DNA of 64,000 nt from Pengzhenrongella sicca (GTDB lineage: Bacteria > Actinomycetota > Actinomycetes > Actinomycetales > Cellulomonadaceae). Under the pieces are notes generated by a model. The model was not told the origin of the DNA. It ran no database searches and saw nothing but the letters and a program-made list of their open reading frames with translations. The translations under genes and the position numbers were made by a program. Shown one piece after another: positions 8,746 through 17,192 of the stretch. The DNA is taken from positions 2,480,001-2,544,000 of the forward strand of contig NZ_CP071868.1 of assembly GCF_017569225.1 (NCBI RefSeq), read 5' to 3'. Every line of letters starts with the position of its first letter. The first letter of the stretch is position 1.

Positions 8746-10140
8746 GTGGGTGTAGTCGGTATCCTGTTGGCCCTCGGGCTTCTGATGTTCCTGGCCTATC
8801 GAGGCTTCTCGGTGATCTTCTTCGCGCCGGTGCTCGCGATCCTGGCGGCCGTGTTCTCCGGCCTGTCGATCCTGCCGACGTACACGGAGATCTTCCTCCC
8901 GAGCCTCGCGAACTACGTCAAGGTCTACTTCCCCTTCTTCCTCCTGGGTGCCGTCTTCGGCAAGGTCATGGATGAGTCGGGGGCCGCCCGGTCGATCGCC
9001 CGCGCGATCGTGAACAAGCTCGGCGTCAAGCGCGCGATGCTCTCCGTGGTGCTGTCCGCCGCGGTGCTGACCTACGGTGGCGTGAGCCTGTTCGTCGTCG
9101 CGTTCGCGGTGTACCCGTTCGCAGCCTCGATCTTCAAGGAGGCTGACATCCCGAAGCGCCTCGTGCCCGCCACGATCGCGCTCGGTGCCTTCACCTTCAC
9201 GATGGACGCCCTCCCGGGGACCCCGCAGATCCAGAACTCCATCCCGATGAAGTTCTTCAACACGGACCTGTACGCCGCCCCGGTGTTCGGCACGCTCGGC
9301 GCGATCATGATCCTCGTGATCGGCATGTTCTACCTCGAGCGCCGGCGCAAGTCCGCGCAGGCCAAGGGCGAGGGCTACGGCCTGGGACACACGAACGAGC
9401 CCGAGATCCAGGAAGACCGCTACCTGCCGAACCCGTGGCTGTCGGCCGTGCCGCTCCTCGCGGTGCTCGTCGTCACGTTCGTGCTGCAGAAGTTCATCTT
9501 CCCGAACTGGGACGTCACGGCCGAGGTCACGCAGCCGCCGTACAACATGCTCCCCGACGGCGTCGTCGGCACCCAGAACAACTGGGCGCTCATGGTCGCG
9601 CTCGTCGTCGGCATCCTGCTGGCGTTCGTCATCAACCCCCGCGGCATCAAGGGCAACGTCGCCAAGGCGATCAACCTCGGCGCCATCGGCTCGCTGCTCG
9701 CGGTGCTCAACACCGCGTCCGAGGTCGGGTTCGGCAACGTCATCAAGTCGCTGCCCGGCTTCCAGTCGATCGGGTCCTCGCTCACCGGCATCAACTCCGG
9801 CGGCAGCCCGCTGCTGTCCGAGGCGGTCACCGTCAACGTGCTGTCCGGCGTCACCGGGTCGGCCTCGGGTGGCATGAGCATCGCGCTCGACACCTTCGGC
9901 GAGTACTACCTCAACTGGGCCGACCGGATCGGGATGAACCCCGAGCTGCTGCACCGCGTCGCGTCCATGTCCTCCGGCGGGATGGACACCCTGCCCCACA
10001 ACGGCGCGGTCATCACGCTGCTCGGCATCGCCGGCCTGACGCACAAGCAGTCCTACAAGGACATCTTCGCGATCACGCTGCTCAAGGCGGGCACCGTGTT
10101 CACGCTCATCCTGCTCCAGAGCGTGTTCAACTTCGTCTGA
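8746..10140 (+). CDS. GntP-family permease (proton-coupled hydroxyacid/short-chain acid transporter)
   Basis: 464 aa, about 12 hydrophobic segments, GntP/ion-transporter superfamily. Landmarks: VGVVGILLALGLLMFLAYRG at the N-terminus, FFLLGAVFGKVMDESGAARSIA, LTYGGVSLFVVAF, DALPGTPQIQNSIP and a C-terminal SSGGMDTLPHNGAVITLL. The GTG at 8746 is preferred because GGAGG lies 10 bases upstream and family members begin at this point; an in-frame ATG at 8716 would add ten residues unlike the family. Related proteins carry gluconate or hydroxybutyrate-type acids; the CoA-transferase opposite suggests a short-chain acid. A perfect 17-bp hairpin ends the unit. Confidence 0.88.
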   Translation: MGVVGILLALGLLMFLAYRGFSVIFFAPVLAILAAVFSGLSILPTYTEIFLPSLANYVKVYFPFFLLGAVFGKVMDESGAARSIARAIVNKLGVKRAMLSVVLSAAVLTYGGVSLFVVAFAVYPFAASIFKEADIPKRLVPATIALGAFTFTMDALPGTPQIQNSIPMKFFNTDLYAAPVFGTLGAIMILVIGMFYLERRRKSAQAKGEGYGLGHTNEPEIQEDRYLPNPWLSAVPLLAVLVVTFVLQKFIFPNWDVTAEVTQPPYNMLPDGVVGTQNNWALMVALVVGILLAFVINPRGIKGNVAKAINLGAIGSLLAVLNTASEVGFGNVIKSLPGFQSIGSSLTGINSGGSPLLSEAVTVNVLSGVTGSASGGMSIALDTFGEYYLNWADRIGMNPELLHRVASMSSGGMDTLPHNGAVITLLGIAGLTHKQSYKDIFAITLLKAGTVFTLILLQSVFNFV

Positions 10141-10154
10141 TCCTGCGCTGCACG

Positions 10155-10193
10155 ACGCCGGGCCGCGACCACGCGTTGGTCGCGGCCCGGCGT
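10155..10193 (+). terminator. Strong hairpin after the GntP permease
   Basis: A perfect 17-bp stem (ACGCCGGGCCGCGACCA at 10155-10171, its complement at 10177-10193) with a 5-base loop begins 14 bases after the permease stop. It is not followed by a T-run. Confidence 0.75.
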
Positions 10194-10307
10194 TCGTCCA
10201 GCCAGCCGTAACGCGCCGGACACACAGGGCTCGTACCGTCCTGCCATGATCGCGGACAGCAGGCCACGCCGGACGTCCGGTCTCCCCCGCCGCGCGGGAC
10301 CCGGCCG

Positions 10308-12527
10308 ATGATCGACCGCGTCGATCCCTTCATCGGGACCGACGTCACCGACCTGCCCGAACGGACCGGGCTGGCGGCGAGCTGGTGGTGGCCCAAGCCA
10401 TCGATCGGCAACACCCACCCGGGCGCGACCTATCCGCTCGGCATGGTCTCCGCGTGCGCGTACTCGGGTGCCTACCCGACCGGCTACGGCAAGTACGACC
10501 TGGTCACCGAGGGCGTCCCGACGCAGCTGCACGAGCGCCAGCTGGCGTCCGGCTTCACGCACTTCCAGCAGTCCGGCACCGGCGCGATCCGCAAGTACTA
10601 CAACTACTTCCGGGTCACCCCGATGCTCCAGCCCCTCGACGCGCTCGGCGAGCTGTGGGAGATCGACGCCGAGAGCGCCGCGCCGGGCTCCTACTCGGCG
10701 ACGCTCGCCTCGGGCATCCGCTGCGAGGTGACCGTCGGGCCCAAGAGCGCGGTGCACCGCTACACGTTCCCGAGCCACCGCGACGCGCGCGTGGTGGTCG
10801 ACTTCTCGCTCGGCGGCCTGTCGATCCCGTTCGGGACGACCGTCCCGCTGCGCGCGCACCTGCATGCCGTCGGCCCCGGGATCGCGCAGGGCGAGATCGT
10901 CGTGGAGGGCGCGCCGCTCGCGGTGCACGTCGAGTGCGACACGCCCCAGTGGCGGCAGATGCTCTGGTACGACCGCCGGCTGATGCCCGGCGGGACCCGG
11001 CTCGACTTCGACTACATCCGGCCGACGACGTTGCGCCCGTTCGGCCTCATGTGGGCGGGCCCGACCGAGCCCGGCCAGGTGGTCGAGCTGCGCTTCGGCT
11101 TCTCTTTGCGGGGGGTCGAGCAGGCACGCGAGAACCTCTACGCCGACTGCGGGCCGGGGCCGTCGAGCTTCGAGGACCGGCGGGCCGCGACGGCGGCGAC
11201 CTGGCGCGAGCACCTCGGCGCGATCAGCGTCGACTCCCCGTCGACCGACCGGCAGACCGTCTTCGCGACCGCCCTGTACCACTCCCTCATCAAGCCCTGC
11301 CTCGCGCCCGGCGAGAGCCCCTTCTGGCCCGCGAGCGGCCCGTTCGCGTACGACATCGCGACCATGTGGGACATCTACCGGACCCAGCTGCCGCTGCTGA
11401 CCACGCTGCTGCCCGAGCGCGCGTGCGAGCTCGCGCAGGCGCTGCTGTACATCTCCGAGGAGGAGGGCAACCTGCCGATCGGCTACCGGATGGCGCGCGG
11501 GGCTGACCAGTTCTCGCGGCAGGGCAGCGCGCTCGCACACACCTTCCTCGCCGACCTGTGCCAGCTGGGGCTCGGGATCGACTGGGACTGGGCGCTCGTG
11601 CACATGCACAACGACCTGCGCCGCATGTACGGCGAGGACTTCCTCCTGCGCGGCGAGGTCCACCCGATCAGCCACACCCTCGACCTCGCGTTCGGCTACT
11701 GGTGCACGTCGGTGGTCGCCGCGCAGGTCGGCGACCAGGCGCTGGTTGCGGAGTTCGCACCGCTCGCCGCGCGCTGGGCGAACGCGTTCGACGCCGCGAC
11801 CGGGCTGCTCAAGGACTCGACGTTCTACGAGGGCGGCAAGTGGAACTACTCGTTCCGCCTCGTCCACGACATGGCGGCGCGGATCGCGCTAGCGGGCGGC
11901 GACGACGCGTTCGTGGCCCTGCTCGACCAGTTCTTCGGCTTCGGGGCCGACGCCGTGACGCAGCCGGGCGTGCGACCGGGCATCGACGAGATGGCACGGG
12001 GCTACGCGCTCAACCGGTTCGAGGGCCTGAACAACGAGCCGGACATGGAGGCGCCCTGGTCCTACCAGTACGCCGGCCGGCCGGACCGGACCGCCGAGGT
12101 CGTGCACGCCGTCGTCCAGCAGCAGTTCGCGACGGGCCGCGGCGGGCTGCCCGGCAACGACGACTCGGGCGGCCTGAGCTCCTGGTACGTCTGGGCGACG
12201 CTCGGGCTGTTCCCCGTCGCGGGGCAGAACCTGTTCCTGATCAACACCCCCGCGTGGCGCGAGTCGCGGATCCAGGTCGGCGCCGCGGCGTTCACGATCG
12301 CCACCTCGGGGTTCGTCGAACCCGTGCCGGGCAGCCCGGCGCAGTACGTCCAGTCGGTCCGGCTGGACGGCGCCCCGCTCGAACGCAGCTGGCTCACCGG
12401 CACCGAGCTGCACCGCGGCGGACTCCTGCACATCGAGCTCGGGCCGGTTCCGAGCCGCTGGGGCACTGAGATCCGCCCACCGTCGACCTCACAGAGGCCG
12501 CCCTCCCCACACACCGGAGCGACATGA
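10308..12527 (+). CDS. Glycoside hydrolase family 92 (alpha-mannosidase-type)
   Basis: 739 aa. Family-92 hallmarks: VDPFIGTD at residues 5-12, GNTHPGATYPLGMV, the beta-sandwich N-domain to about residue 270, then the (alpha/alpha)6 domain with TMWDIYRTQLPLLT, FEGLNNEPDMEAPW and GLPGNDDSGGLSSWYVW, whose acidic residues are the calcium and catalytic centre. GH92 enzymes are inverting exo-alpha-mannosidases; mannosyl linkage and substrate cannot be read from sequence. No signal peptide is visible at this ATG, so the enzyme is probably cytoplasmic, unlike most Bacteroidetes members. Its last codons overlap the start of a GT4 glycosyltransferase (ATGA), implying linked function. The C-terminal 20 residues are Pro/Ser-rich and likely disordered. 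Confidence 0.92.
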   Translation: MIDRVDPFIGTDVTDLPERTGLAASWWWPKPSIGNTHPGATYPLGMVSACAYSGAYPTGYGKYDLVTEGVPTQLHERQLASGFTHFQQSGTGAIRKYYNYFRVTPMLQPLDALGELWEIDAESAAPGSYSATLASGIRCEVTVGPKSAVHRYTFPSHRDARVVVDFSLGGLSIPFGTTVPLRAHLHAVGPGIAQGEIVVEGAPLAVHVECDTPQWRQMLWYDRRLMPGGTRLDFDYIRPTTLRPFGLMWAGPTEPGQVVELRFGFSLRGVEQARENLYADCGPGPSSFEDRRAATAATWREHLGAISVDSPSTDRQTVFATALYHSLIKPCLAPGESPFWPASGPFAYDIATMWDIYRTQLPLLTTLLPERACELAQALLYISEEEGNLPIGYRMARGADQFSRQGSALAHTFLADLCQLGLGIDWDWALVHMHNDLRRMYGEDFLLRGEVHPISHTLDLAFGYWCTSVVAAQVGDQALVAEFAPLAARWANAFDAATGLLKDSTFYEGGKWNYSFRLVHDMAARIALAGGDDAFVALLDQFFGFGADAVTQPGVRPGIDEMARGYALNRFEGLNNEPDMEAPWSYQYAGRPDRTAEVVHAVVQQQFATGRGGLPGNDDSGGLSSWYVWATLGLFPVAGQNLFLINTPAWRESRIQVGAAAFTIATSGFVEPVPGSPAQYVQSVRLDGAPLERSWLTGTELHRGGLLHIELGPVPSRWGTEIRPPSTSQRPPSPHTGAT

Positions 12528-13822
12528 CCCGTCCACCGACCCACCGCCTGGTGATCGTCGTCCGCGCCGACCCGGTGATCTGCGGGCACTCGGGCGAGGC
12601 GCGCAACCTCGCCGAGGCCGCGCTCGACCGCGGCTTCGACGACGTCCGCATCCTCACCTGGCCCATCGACCGCCTGCTGGAGACCGGGCTACCGCTCAAG
12701 CCGCTGGACCGCGTGCTGCCCTACAGCGACGGCATCGTCGTCGAGCGCCCCGCACCGGTCGGCGACTACAAGGTGCCCGACGGGCGCTACCTCGCGGGGC
12801 TGACCGGCCGCCTGGTCGAGCTCTTCACCGACGGCGTCCCGACCGTCTGCCTGTCCCTGTACCTGAGCCCGCACGCGGTCGCGGTGGCCGACGCCGTGCG
12901 GGTCGCGCGCAGCACCGGCCTGCCCGTCAACGTCACGACCGTCGCGGAGGCGGTCGGGTCGGACGTCACGAACGTCGTGCGGTCCTGCCTCGAGGACGGG
13001 CGCTGGGGCGCGGCCGCGCACGTGCTGGCCAACTACCTCGCCCACGACGTCTGCCTCGCGGTCTCGCAGTACACCCGCGAGCTCATTCTCTCCGAGGCGG
13101 CCGAGATCGACGCGCGGCACGGCACCACGTTCGCGGCACGATGCCAGGAGCGTGTGCACGTCTCGTACCCCGCCATCGACGTCGCGGCCTACCTGGGCCT
13201 GGACCAGGCCGAGGGCGACGCGGCTCTTGCGCGGCGCGGGCTTGAGCGCGACGGGTACGTGCTGTTCCTGTCCCGCCTGGCCCACGCCAAGGGCGTCGAC
13301 GACCTGATCGCCGGATTCGAGCGCAGCGCGGCCCGCCGGTCGTTGCGGCTCGTGGTCGCCGGGAGCGGCCCGGACGCGGGCCGGCTGCGCGAGCTCGCCG
13401 CGGCGTCGCCGGCCGCCGGGCAGATTCTGTTCCTCGACGACGTCGACGACGAGGAGAAGGCGCACCTCATGGCGGGCTGCGTGGCGTACGCGCTGCCGAG
13501 CAAGCCGCGGCCCGAGTTCGTCGAGACGTTCGGGATCGCACTGGTCGAGAAGATGCTCTCCGGCGGCGGCCCGGTCATCACGACCGAGACCGGCGGCATC
13601 GGCGAGGCGGTCGGCGACACCGCCATCTTCGTGCCGGTCGCCGATCCGGACGCCATCGCGGCGGCGCTCGACCGCGTCATCGCGATGTCCGGCGAGGAAC
13701 GGGCGGAGATGGAGGCACGGTCCCGAGCGCACGCGCTGCAGTTCGACCGCGCCCTCGTGCTCGACAACATCCTCTCCCTCTTGCCGAGCGCGGTCCCCGC
13801 AGCCGAGCCGATCAGCGCGTAG
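12524..13822 (+). CDS. GT-B fold glycosyltransferase (GT4 family)
   Basis: 432 aa. N-terminal domain has a glycine-containing loop (PVICGHSGEARNLAEAA) for the acceptor side. The C-terminal domain has the nucleotide-sugar signature: VLFLSRLAHAKGVDDLI, VVAGSGPDAGRL and the E-x7-E type motif ETFGIALVEKMLSGGGPVI, with TTETGGIGEAV after it. Retaining transfer of a sugar from a nucleotide donor is expected. It overlaps the GH92 gene by four bases, an unusual pairing of a mannosidase with a transferase in one message. The substrate may be a mannoside made and trimmed in the cytoplasm, but that is inference. No membrane segment is visible. Confidence 0.85.
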   Translation: MTRPPTHRLVIVVRADPVICGHSGEARNLAEAALDRGFDDVRILTWPIDRLLETGLPLKPLDRVLPYSDGIVVERPAPVGDYKVPDGRYLAGLTGRLVELFTDGVPTVCLSLYLSPHAVAVADAVRVARSTGLPVNVTTVAEAVGSDVTNVVRSCLEDGRWGAAAHVLANYLAHDVCLAVSQYTRELILSEAAEIDARHGTTFAARCQERVHVSYPAIDVAAYLGLDQAEGDAALARRGLERDGYVLFLSRLAHAKGVDDLIAGFERSAARRSLRLVVAGSGPDAGRLRELAAASPAAGQILFLDDVDDEEKAHLMAGCVAYALPSKPRPEFVETFGIALVEKMLSGGGPVITTETGGIGEAVGDTAIFVPVADPDAIAAALDRVIAMSGEERAEMEARSRAHALQFDRALVLDNILSLLPSAVPAAEPISA

Positions 13823-13833
13823 CTGGCTGATTC

Positions 13834-13878
13834 CAGGGTTCAGATTCGCAGGGTTCTGATTCCTAGGTTCAGAGGTCG
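13834..13878. repeat. Three imperfect 15-bp tandem units between convergent genes
   Basis: CAGGGTTCAGATTCG, CAGGGTTCTGATTCC and TAGGTTCAGAGGTCG follow each other directly, just after the GT4 stop and before the DUF222-HNH 3' end. The segment is markedly less G+C-rich than its surroundings. No hairpin of note is formed. Confidence 0.6.
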
Positions 13879-13922
13879 TCGGACAGCCTCAGACTCGGTG
13901 TCCGGAACCGGGTCAGGCTCGG

Positions 13923-15569
13923 CTAGAAGGGTGGGTCGTCGGGCTGGGGTGTGTGCAACCAGGGCCGGTCGGGTGGCGGCGGGTCGGGGTTGACGTCGAC
14001 GGAGGGCCGCTTGTAGCGGTGCTTGGTCGGTGAGGTCCACCACGTGTCGCCGGTGGAGGTGTCGAGGTCGGGGCGCCAGCCGCCGTACGTCTTGGCCCGA
14101 TGATGGTGACGACACAACGAGTGCAGATTCTCCGCGCAGGTCTGCCCGCCGAGATCGGGGTGGTCGTGGTCGTAGGGGTCGCGGTGGTCCAGGTCGCACC
14201 GCCACGCCGGCATCCGACACCCCACGAACGTGCACGTCCTGTCCCGGGCCAGGACGGTGCCGGTCAGGTCGGCGCCGGGGCGGTACCCGCGCGGCCCGAT
14301 CCCCGTCACACACCCGGTGGCGGGGTCGGTGAAGATCCGCCGCCACGTCGCGTCCGCCGCGATCGCCCGCACCAGATCCGCGGGGATCGGCCCGTACCCG
14401 GCCAGCTCCCCCGGCACCTCATCCAACCCCAACAACGTCGTCGCAGCCGCGGTCACCTGCAGGTGCGGTCGACGCCCATGCTCCGTCTTCAGCGTCCCGC
14501 CAGCCTGACCCGCCTGACCCGCCTGACCGGCCTGACCCGCCTGACCGGGCTCCTGTCCCGCTGTGCCGGGTAGTGCGGTGGTGGGGGCGATGCCGTTGTC
14601 GAGGATGTCGGCGCAGAGGTCGGTCAGGGCGTCCGCGCGCCGGGCCGCCACACCGCGTGGGTCGGCGGGGTCGGCGGAGGCGGCGATCGCGTCGATCGCG
14701 GTGAACACGGTCATCGCGTCCTTAGCGGGTAGGTACGCGGTCAACCACGCCATCACCCCCGGCGCCGGGCTGACCCGCACATACCTGTCCGCGGCGTCGC
14801 GGGCGCGCCGCTGGGCGACGGCGGCCGGGTTCACGGTCAGCTCGACCTTGCGCAGGCGCGCCTTCAACGCCGGCACCGTCAACCCCGGCGCGACCGGCAG
14901 CACCGCGTCCAGGACAGCCGCGGCCGCGTCGTCGTCGAGGTGCCCGACGCCGTCGACCAGGGCGGTGGCCTTGCGGTGATCGATCACCCCAGCCGCCAAC
15001 GCCTCATTCACCGCGGGCCAGGCCGCCAGTGAGGTCCCGAGGCTGACCTTCGCCTCCGCCACCGACCGGGACATCACCAGCACCGACGCGACCTCATCAC
15101 CCACGAACTCACCCAACCGCTGCGCATCCCGGCGCCGGGCCAGCTCGGCGATCATCTCGCCCTGCCGCGCCGCAGCCAACGACGTCACACGTTCCCAGGC
15201 GGCGATCGCCTCGATCAACACCGCATCATGCACATCCCCCGGGCACAGACCCTCAAGCAGCTCCACCAACGGCGAGCCCGGCACCTGGTCCATCAACGCC
15301 GTAGCCAACGCGACCTGATCGATCGGCCCCGCGATGCAGGACCCCGCGGCCGCGGCCTGCGCCAACGCCGCCCCCGCCTCCGCGAACACCCGCCCAAGCA
15401 ACACCCCGAACGCCACATCCACCGAGAACGCCGGCGCAATGACACCCGTGGCGGTGGCGCCCGCCGATGTGACGCCCGTGGACGTGTCGGCCGCCGAGGT
15501 GGCGCCCGCGACCGCCAGCCCGGCCCCCGCTGGGACCCCCGTTACCTCGTCATCGCTCGCTTCGAACAT
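13923..15569 (-). CDS. DUF222 / HNH endonuclease domain protein (13E12-repeat type)
   Basis: 548 aa. An Ala/Thr/Gly-rich N-terminal 45 residues precede the DUF222 region (about 60-330: LVELLEGLCPGDVHDAVL, WERVTSLAAARQGEMI, VRVSPAPGVMAWLTAYLPA). The C-terminus is an HNH nuclease module at about 445-505: CTFVGC, CDLDHRDPYDHDHPDLGG, NLHSLCRHHHRAKTYGGW, with the Cys pairs and His residues intact. Between the domains lies a Gly-Gln-Ala run encoded by 9-bp DNA repeats. These proteins are multicopy in actinobacteria, with no established role; some are thought to be mobile. Convergent with the GT4 gene and isolated from neighbours. Confidence 0.88.
   Translation of the reverse strand: MFEASDDEVTGVPAGAGLAVAGATSAADTSTGVTSAGATATGVIAPAFSVDVAFGVLLGRVFAEAGAALAQAAAAGSCIAGPIDQVALATALMDQVPGSPLVELLEGLCPGDVHDAVLIEAIAAWERVTSLAAARQGEMIAELARRRDAQRLGEFVGDEVASVLVMSRSVAEAKVSLGTSLAAWPAVNEALAAGVIDHRKATALVDGVGHLDDDAAAAVLDAVLPVAPGLTVPALKARLRKVELTVNPAAVAQRRARDAADRYVRVSPAPGVMAWLTAYLPAKDAMTVFTAIDAIAASADPADPRGVAARRADALTDLCADILDNGIAPTTALPGTAGQEPGQAGQAGQAGQAGQAGGTLKTEHGRRPHLQVTAAATTLLGLDEVPGELAGYGPIPADLVRAIAADATWRRIFTDPATGCVTGIGPRGYRPGADLTGTVLARDRTCTFVGCRMPAWRCDLDHRDPYDHDHPDLGGQTCAENLHSLCRHHHRAKTYGGWRPDLDTSTGDTWWTSPTKHRYKRPSVDVNPDPPPPDRPWLHTPQPDDPPF
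14503..14547. repeat. Five 9-bp tandem repeats inside the DUF222-HNH gene
   Basis: GCCTGACCC or GCCTGACCG repeated five times without interruption. On the minus strand it encodes the Gly-Gln-Ala run in the linker between DUF222 and HNH domains. Length is a multiple of three, so copy-number change keeps the frame. Confidence 0.85.
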
Positions 15570-15682
15570 GTGTACAGACTAGGACGGACCACCCACACGC
15601 ACCCCACCCCGCAACCCGACCTGTGCACAAACCCACGACAGGGAGCCCTGAGGCAGCAGGCCGGCAGGGACCCGGGCGACAG

Positions 15683-16090
15683 CTAGCCGTGCAACGCCCG
15701 CCAGGCGTCGCCGACGAGGCGCTCGAGCACCTCGAGGTCGATGGCGTCGAGCCGCTTCACGTAGACGCACGACTTTCCGGTGGTGTGCGGGCCGAGCTCG
15801 GCGAGCAGCGGGTTGTCCGGCTCGTAGGCGTTGTGGATGCCGTAGATCGTCAGGGCCGGCGTGCGGGGCGAGAATCCGACGTCGAACCAGTTGTTGGTGC
15901 CGAGCGTGTTCGTGTGCGACGTCGAGCCGAATCCGACCATCGTCGGCCCCCACATCACCGCCGGCTGCTGGGTCACGCGCTCCATCAACTCACGGAGCAC
16001 GTGACCCTCCGCTCGCCGTCGAGGGTGCGCCACCGCGTCGAGGAACTCGGTGACGTCTCGGTCCGTGGGTCGGGTCTTCGGTTCGGCCAT
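15683..16090 (-). CDS. DUF1801 domain-containing protein
   Basis: 135 aa, a single small alpha/beta domain. Family pattern: MWGPTMVGFGS, WFDVGFSPRTPALTIYG, HTTGKSCVYVKRLDAIDLEVLERLV. Function of DUF1801 proteins is not established. The ATG at 16090 is preferred over an upstream in-frame start because family homology begins with EPKTRPTDRDV and the extra 15 residues would run through the shared promoter with the divergent reductase gene. Confidence 0.85.
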   Translation of the reverse strand: MAEPKTRPTDRDVTEFLDAVAHPRRRAEGHVLRELMERVTQQPAVMWGPTMVGFGSTSHTNTLGTNNWFDVGFSPRTPALTIYGIHNAYEPDNPLLAELGPHTTGKSCVYVKRLDAIDLEVLERLVGDAWRALHG

Positions 16091-16112
16091 GCACTGAACG
16101 TATCTTTTCGGC

Positions 16113-16715
16113 ATGAGCCTCGTCACTGCCGACATCGCGGTCTCGTTGAACTTGGTCGCCGCCGGTCACGACCAGTCACAGGAGCACCCCATGGGGGCGG
16201 TCGTGGGGCAACGGTTGCACACCTGGATGTTCGAGCACGCTGACGACCACGCGGACGAGGTGGCGGGGATCCTTCGTGCCCGCGCCTACGTGATGGGCCG
16301 GAACATGTTCGGGCCCGATCGGGGCGCGTGGGACCTGGGGTGGCAGGGCTGGTGGGGGCCGGAGCCGCCGTACCACGCGCCCGTCTTCGTGCTCGGCTCG
16401 CGGCCCCGGCCGCCGCTGACGATGGCGGGCGGGACCACGTTCCACTTCGTGACCGACGGGATCGAGGCCGCGCTCGAGCGCGCCCGCGACGCGGCCGGCG
16501 ACGGCGACGTCTCGATCGGCGGCGGCCCGAGCACCCTGAACGCCTACCTGGCCGCTGGCCTGGTCGACGAGCTGCGGCTGCATGTCGTGCCGTTCACAGT
16601 CGCCGGCGGGCTCCGGGTCTTCGACGGCGTGCCGGACCTGGCGATGGCGCCGGTCTCAAGCCGGACGACGCCGCAGGTCACCCACCTCGTCTACCGCCGC
16701 GCTCGAGCATCGTGA
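16113..16715 (+). CDS. Dihydrofolate reductase-like (RibD C-terminal domain) protein
   Basis: 200 aa. RibD_C/DHFR fold: DIAVSLNLVAAG at the N-terminus, ARAYVMGRNMFGPDRGAWD, PVFVLGSRPRPPLTM, FVTDGIEAALERARDAAG, then VSIGGGPSTLNAYLAAGLVDEL, the NADPH-binding glycine turn. Such stand-alone proteins reduce unknown pteridine- or flavin-like substrates; no evidence here for true folate reduction. Divergent from the DUF1801 gene with only 22 bases between ATGs, so the promoters overlap and the transcripts may be nearly leaderless. Confidence 0.85.
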   Translation: MSLVTADIAVSLNLVAAGHDQSQEHPMGAVVGQRLHTWMFEHADDHADEVAGILRARAYVMGRNMFGPDRGAWDLGWQGWWGPEPPYHAPVFVLGSRPRPPLTMAGGTTFHFVTDGIEAALERARDAAGDGDVSIGGGPSTLNAYLAAGLVDELRLHVVPFTVAGGLRVFDGVPDLAMAPVSSRTTPQVTHLVYRRARAS

Positions 16716-16734
16716 GCGGACCACGCAGCGGGGA

Positions 16735-17130
16735 TCACTCCTCCCGCTCGGCGAGGAACCGCTCGGCGAGGTCCGCGGGCGCGCTGACCAGCCACGCGTC
16801 CTCCAGCGCCCTGCGCAGCTGCGCCTCGTCGGCGTACTCCAGCTGCAGCAGGACCGCGGCGTAGTTGTCGAAGTGGGAGATCGTGAACAAGAACGTCGGG
16901 TGCGCCTGCAGCAGGGCCTCCTTGTCCTCGAGCCCGTCCGTGACGAGCGCGACGATCGGCCCCTCGGGCACGGGGGCGCTCGCGTAACGCTTGAGGTCGG
17001 CCTTGCTGAACGGCCGCTCCCAGGCGAACACCTTCCCGCCGACGAGCCAACTCCGGTGGTCGCGGCGTTCGCCCTCGGCGACGCCGGGGAGCGCGTTCAC
17101 CAGCCGTTGGACGTCCTCGAGATCAGCCAT
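16735..17130 (-). CDS. MmcQ/YjbR family protein
   Basis: 131 aa with the CyaY-like fold of the MmcQ/YjbR family: VQRLVNALPGVAEGE, GGKVFAWERPFSKADLKR, VALVTDGLEDKEALLQAHP, FLFTISHFDNYAAVLLQL, LRRALEDAWLVSAP. Members are proposed DNA-binding proteins but biochemical evidence is thin. ATG at 17130 is the only start giving the family N-terminus. Convergent with the DHFR-like gene, 19 bases apart. Confidence 0.85.
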   Translation of the reverse strand: MADLEDVQRLVNALPGVAEGERRDHRSWLVGGKVFAWERPFSKADLKRYASAPVPEGPIVALVTDGLEDKEALLQAHPTFLFTISHFDNYAAVLLQLEYADEAQLRRALEDAWLVSAPADLAERFLAEREE

Positions 17131-17192
17131 CACGGCAGGATAGTGACCGAGGCCGGCGCGAGGTAAGCCCCGGCCTCGGCCGGTTCGCTCGC

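Noticed and set aside
13834-13878. CRISPR-like short repeats
   Set aside because: Three imperfect 15-bp units without spacers and no cas genes.
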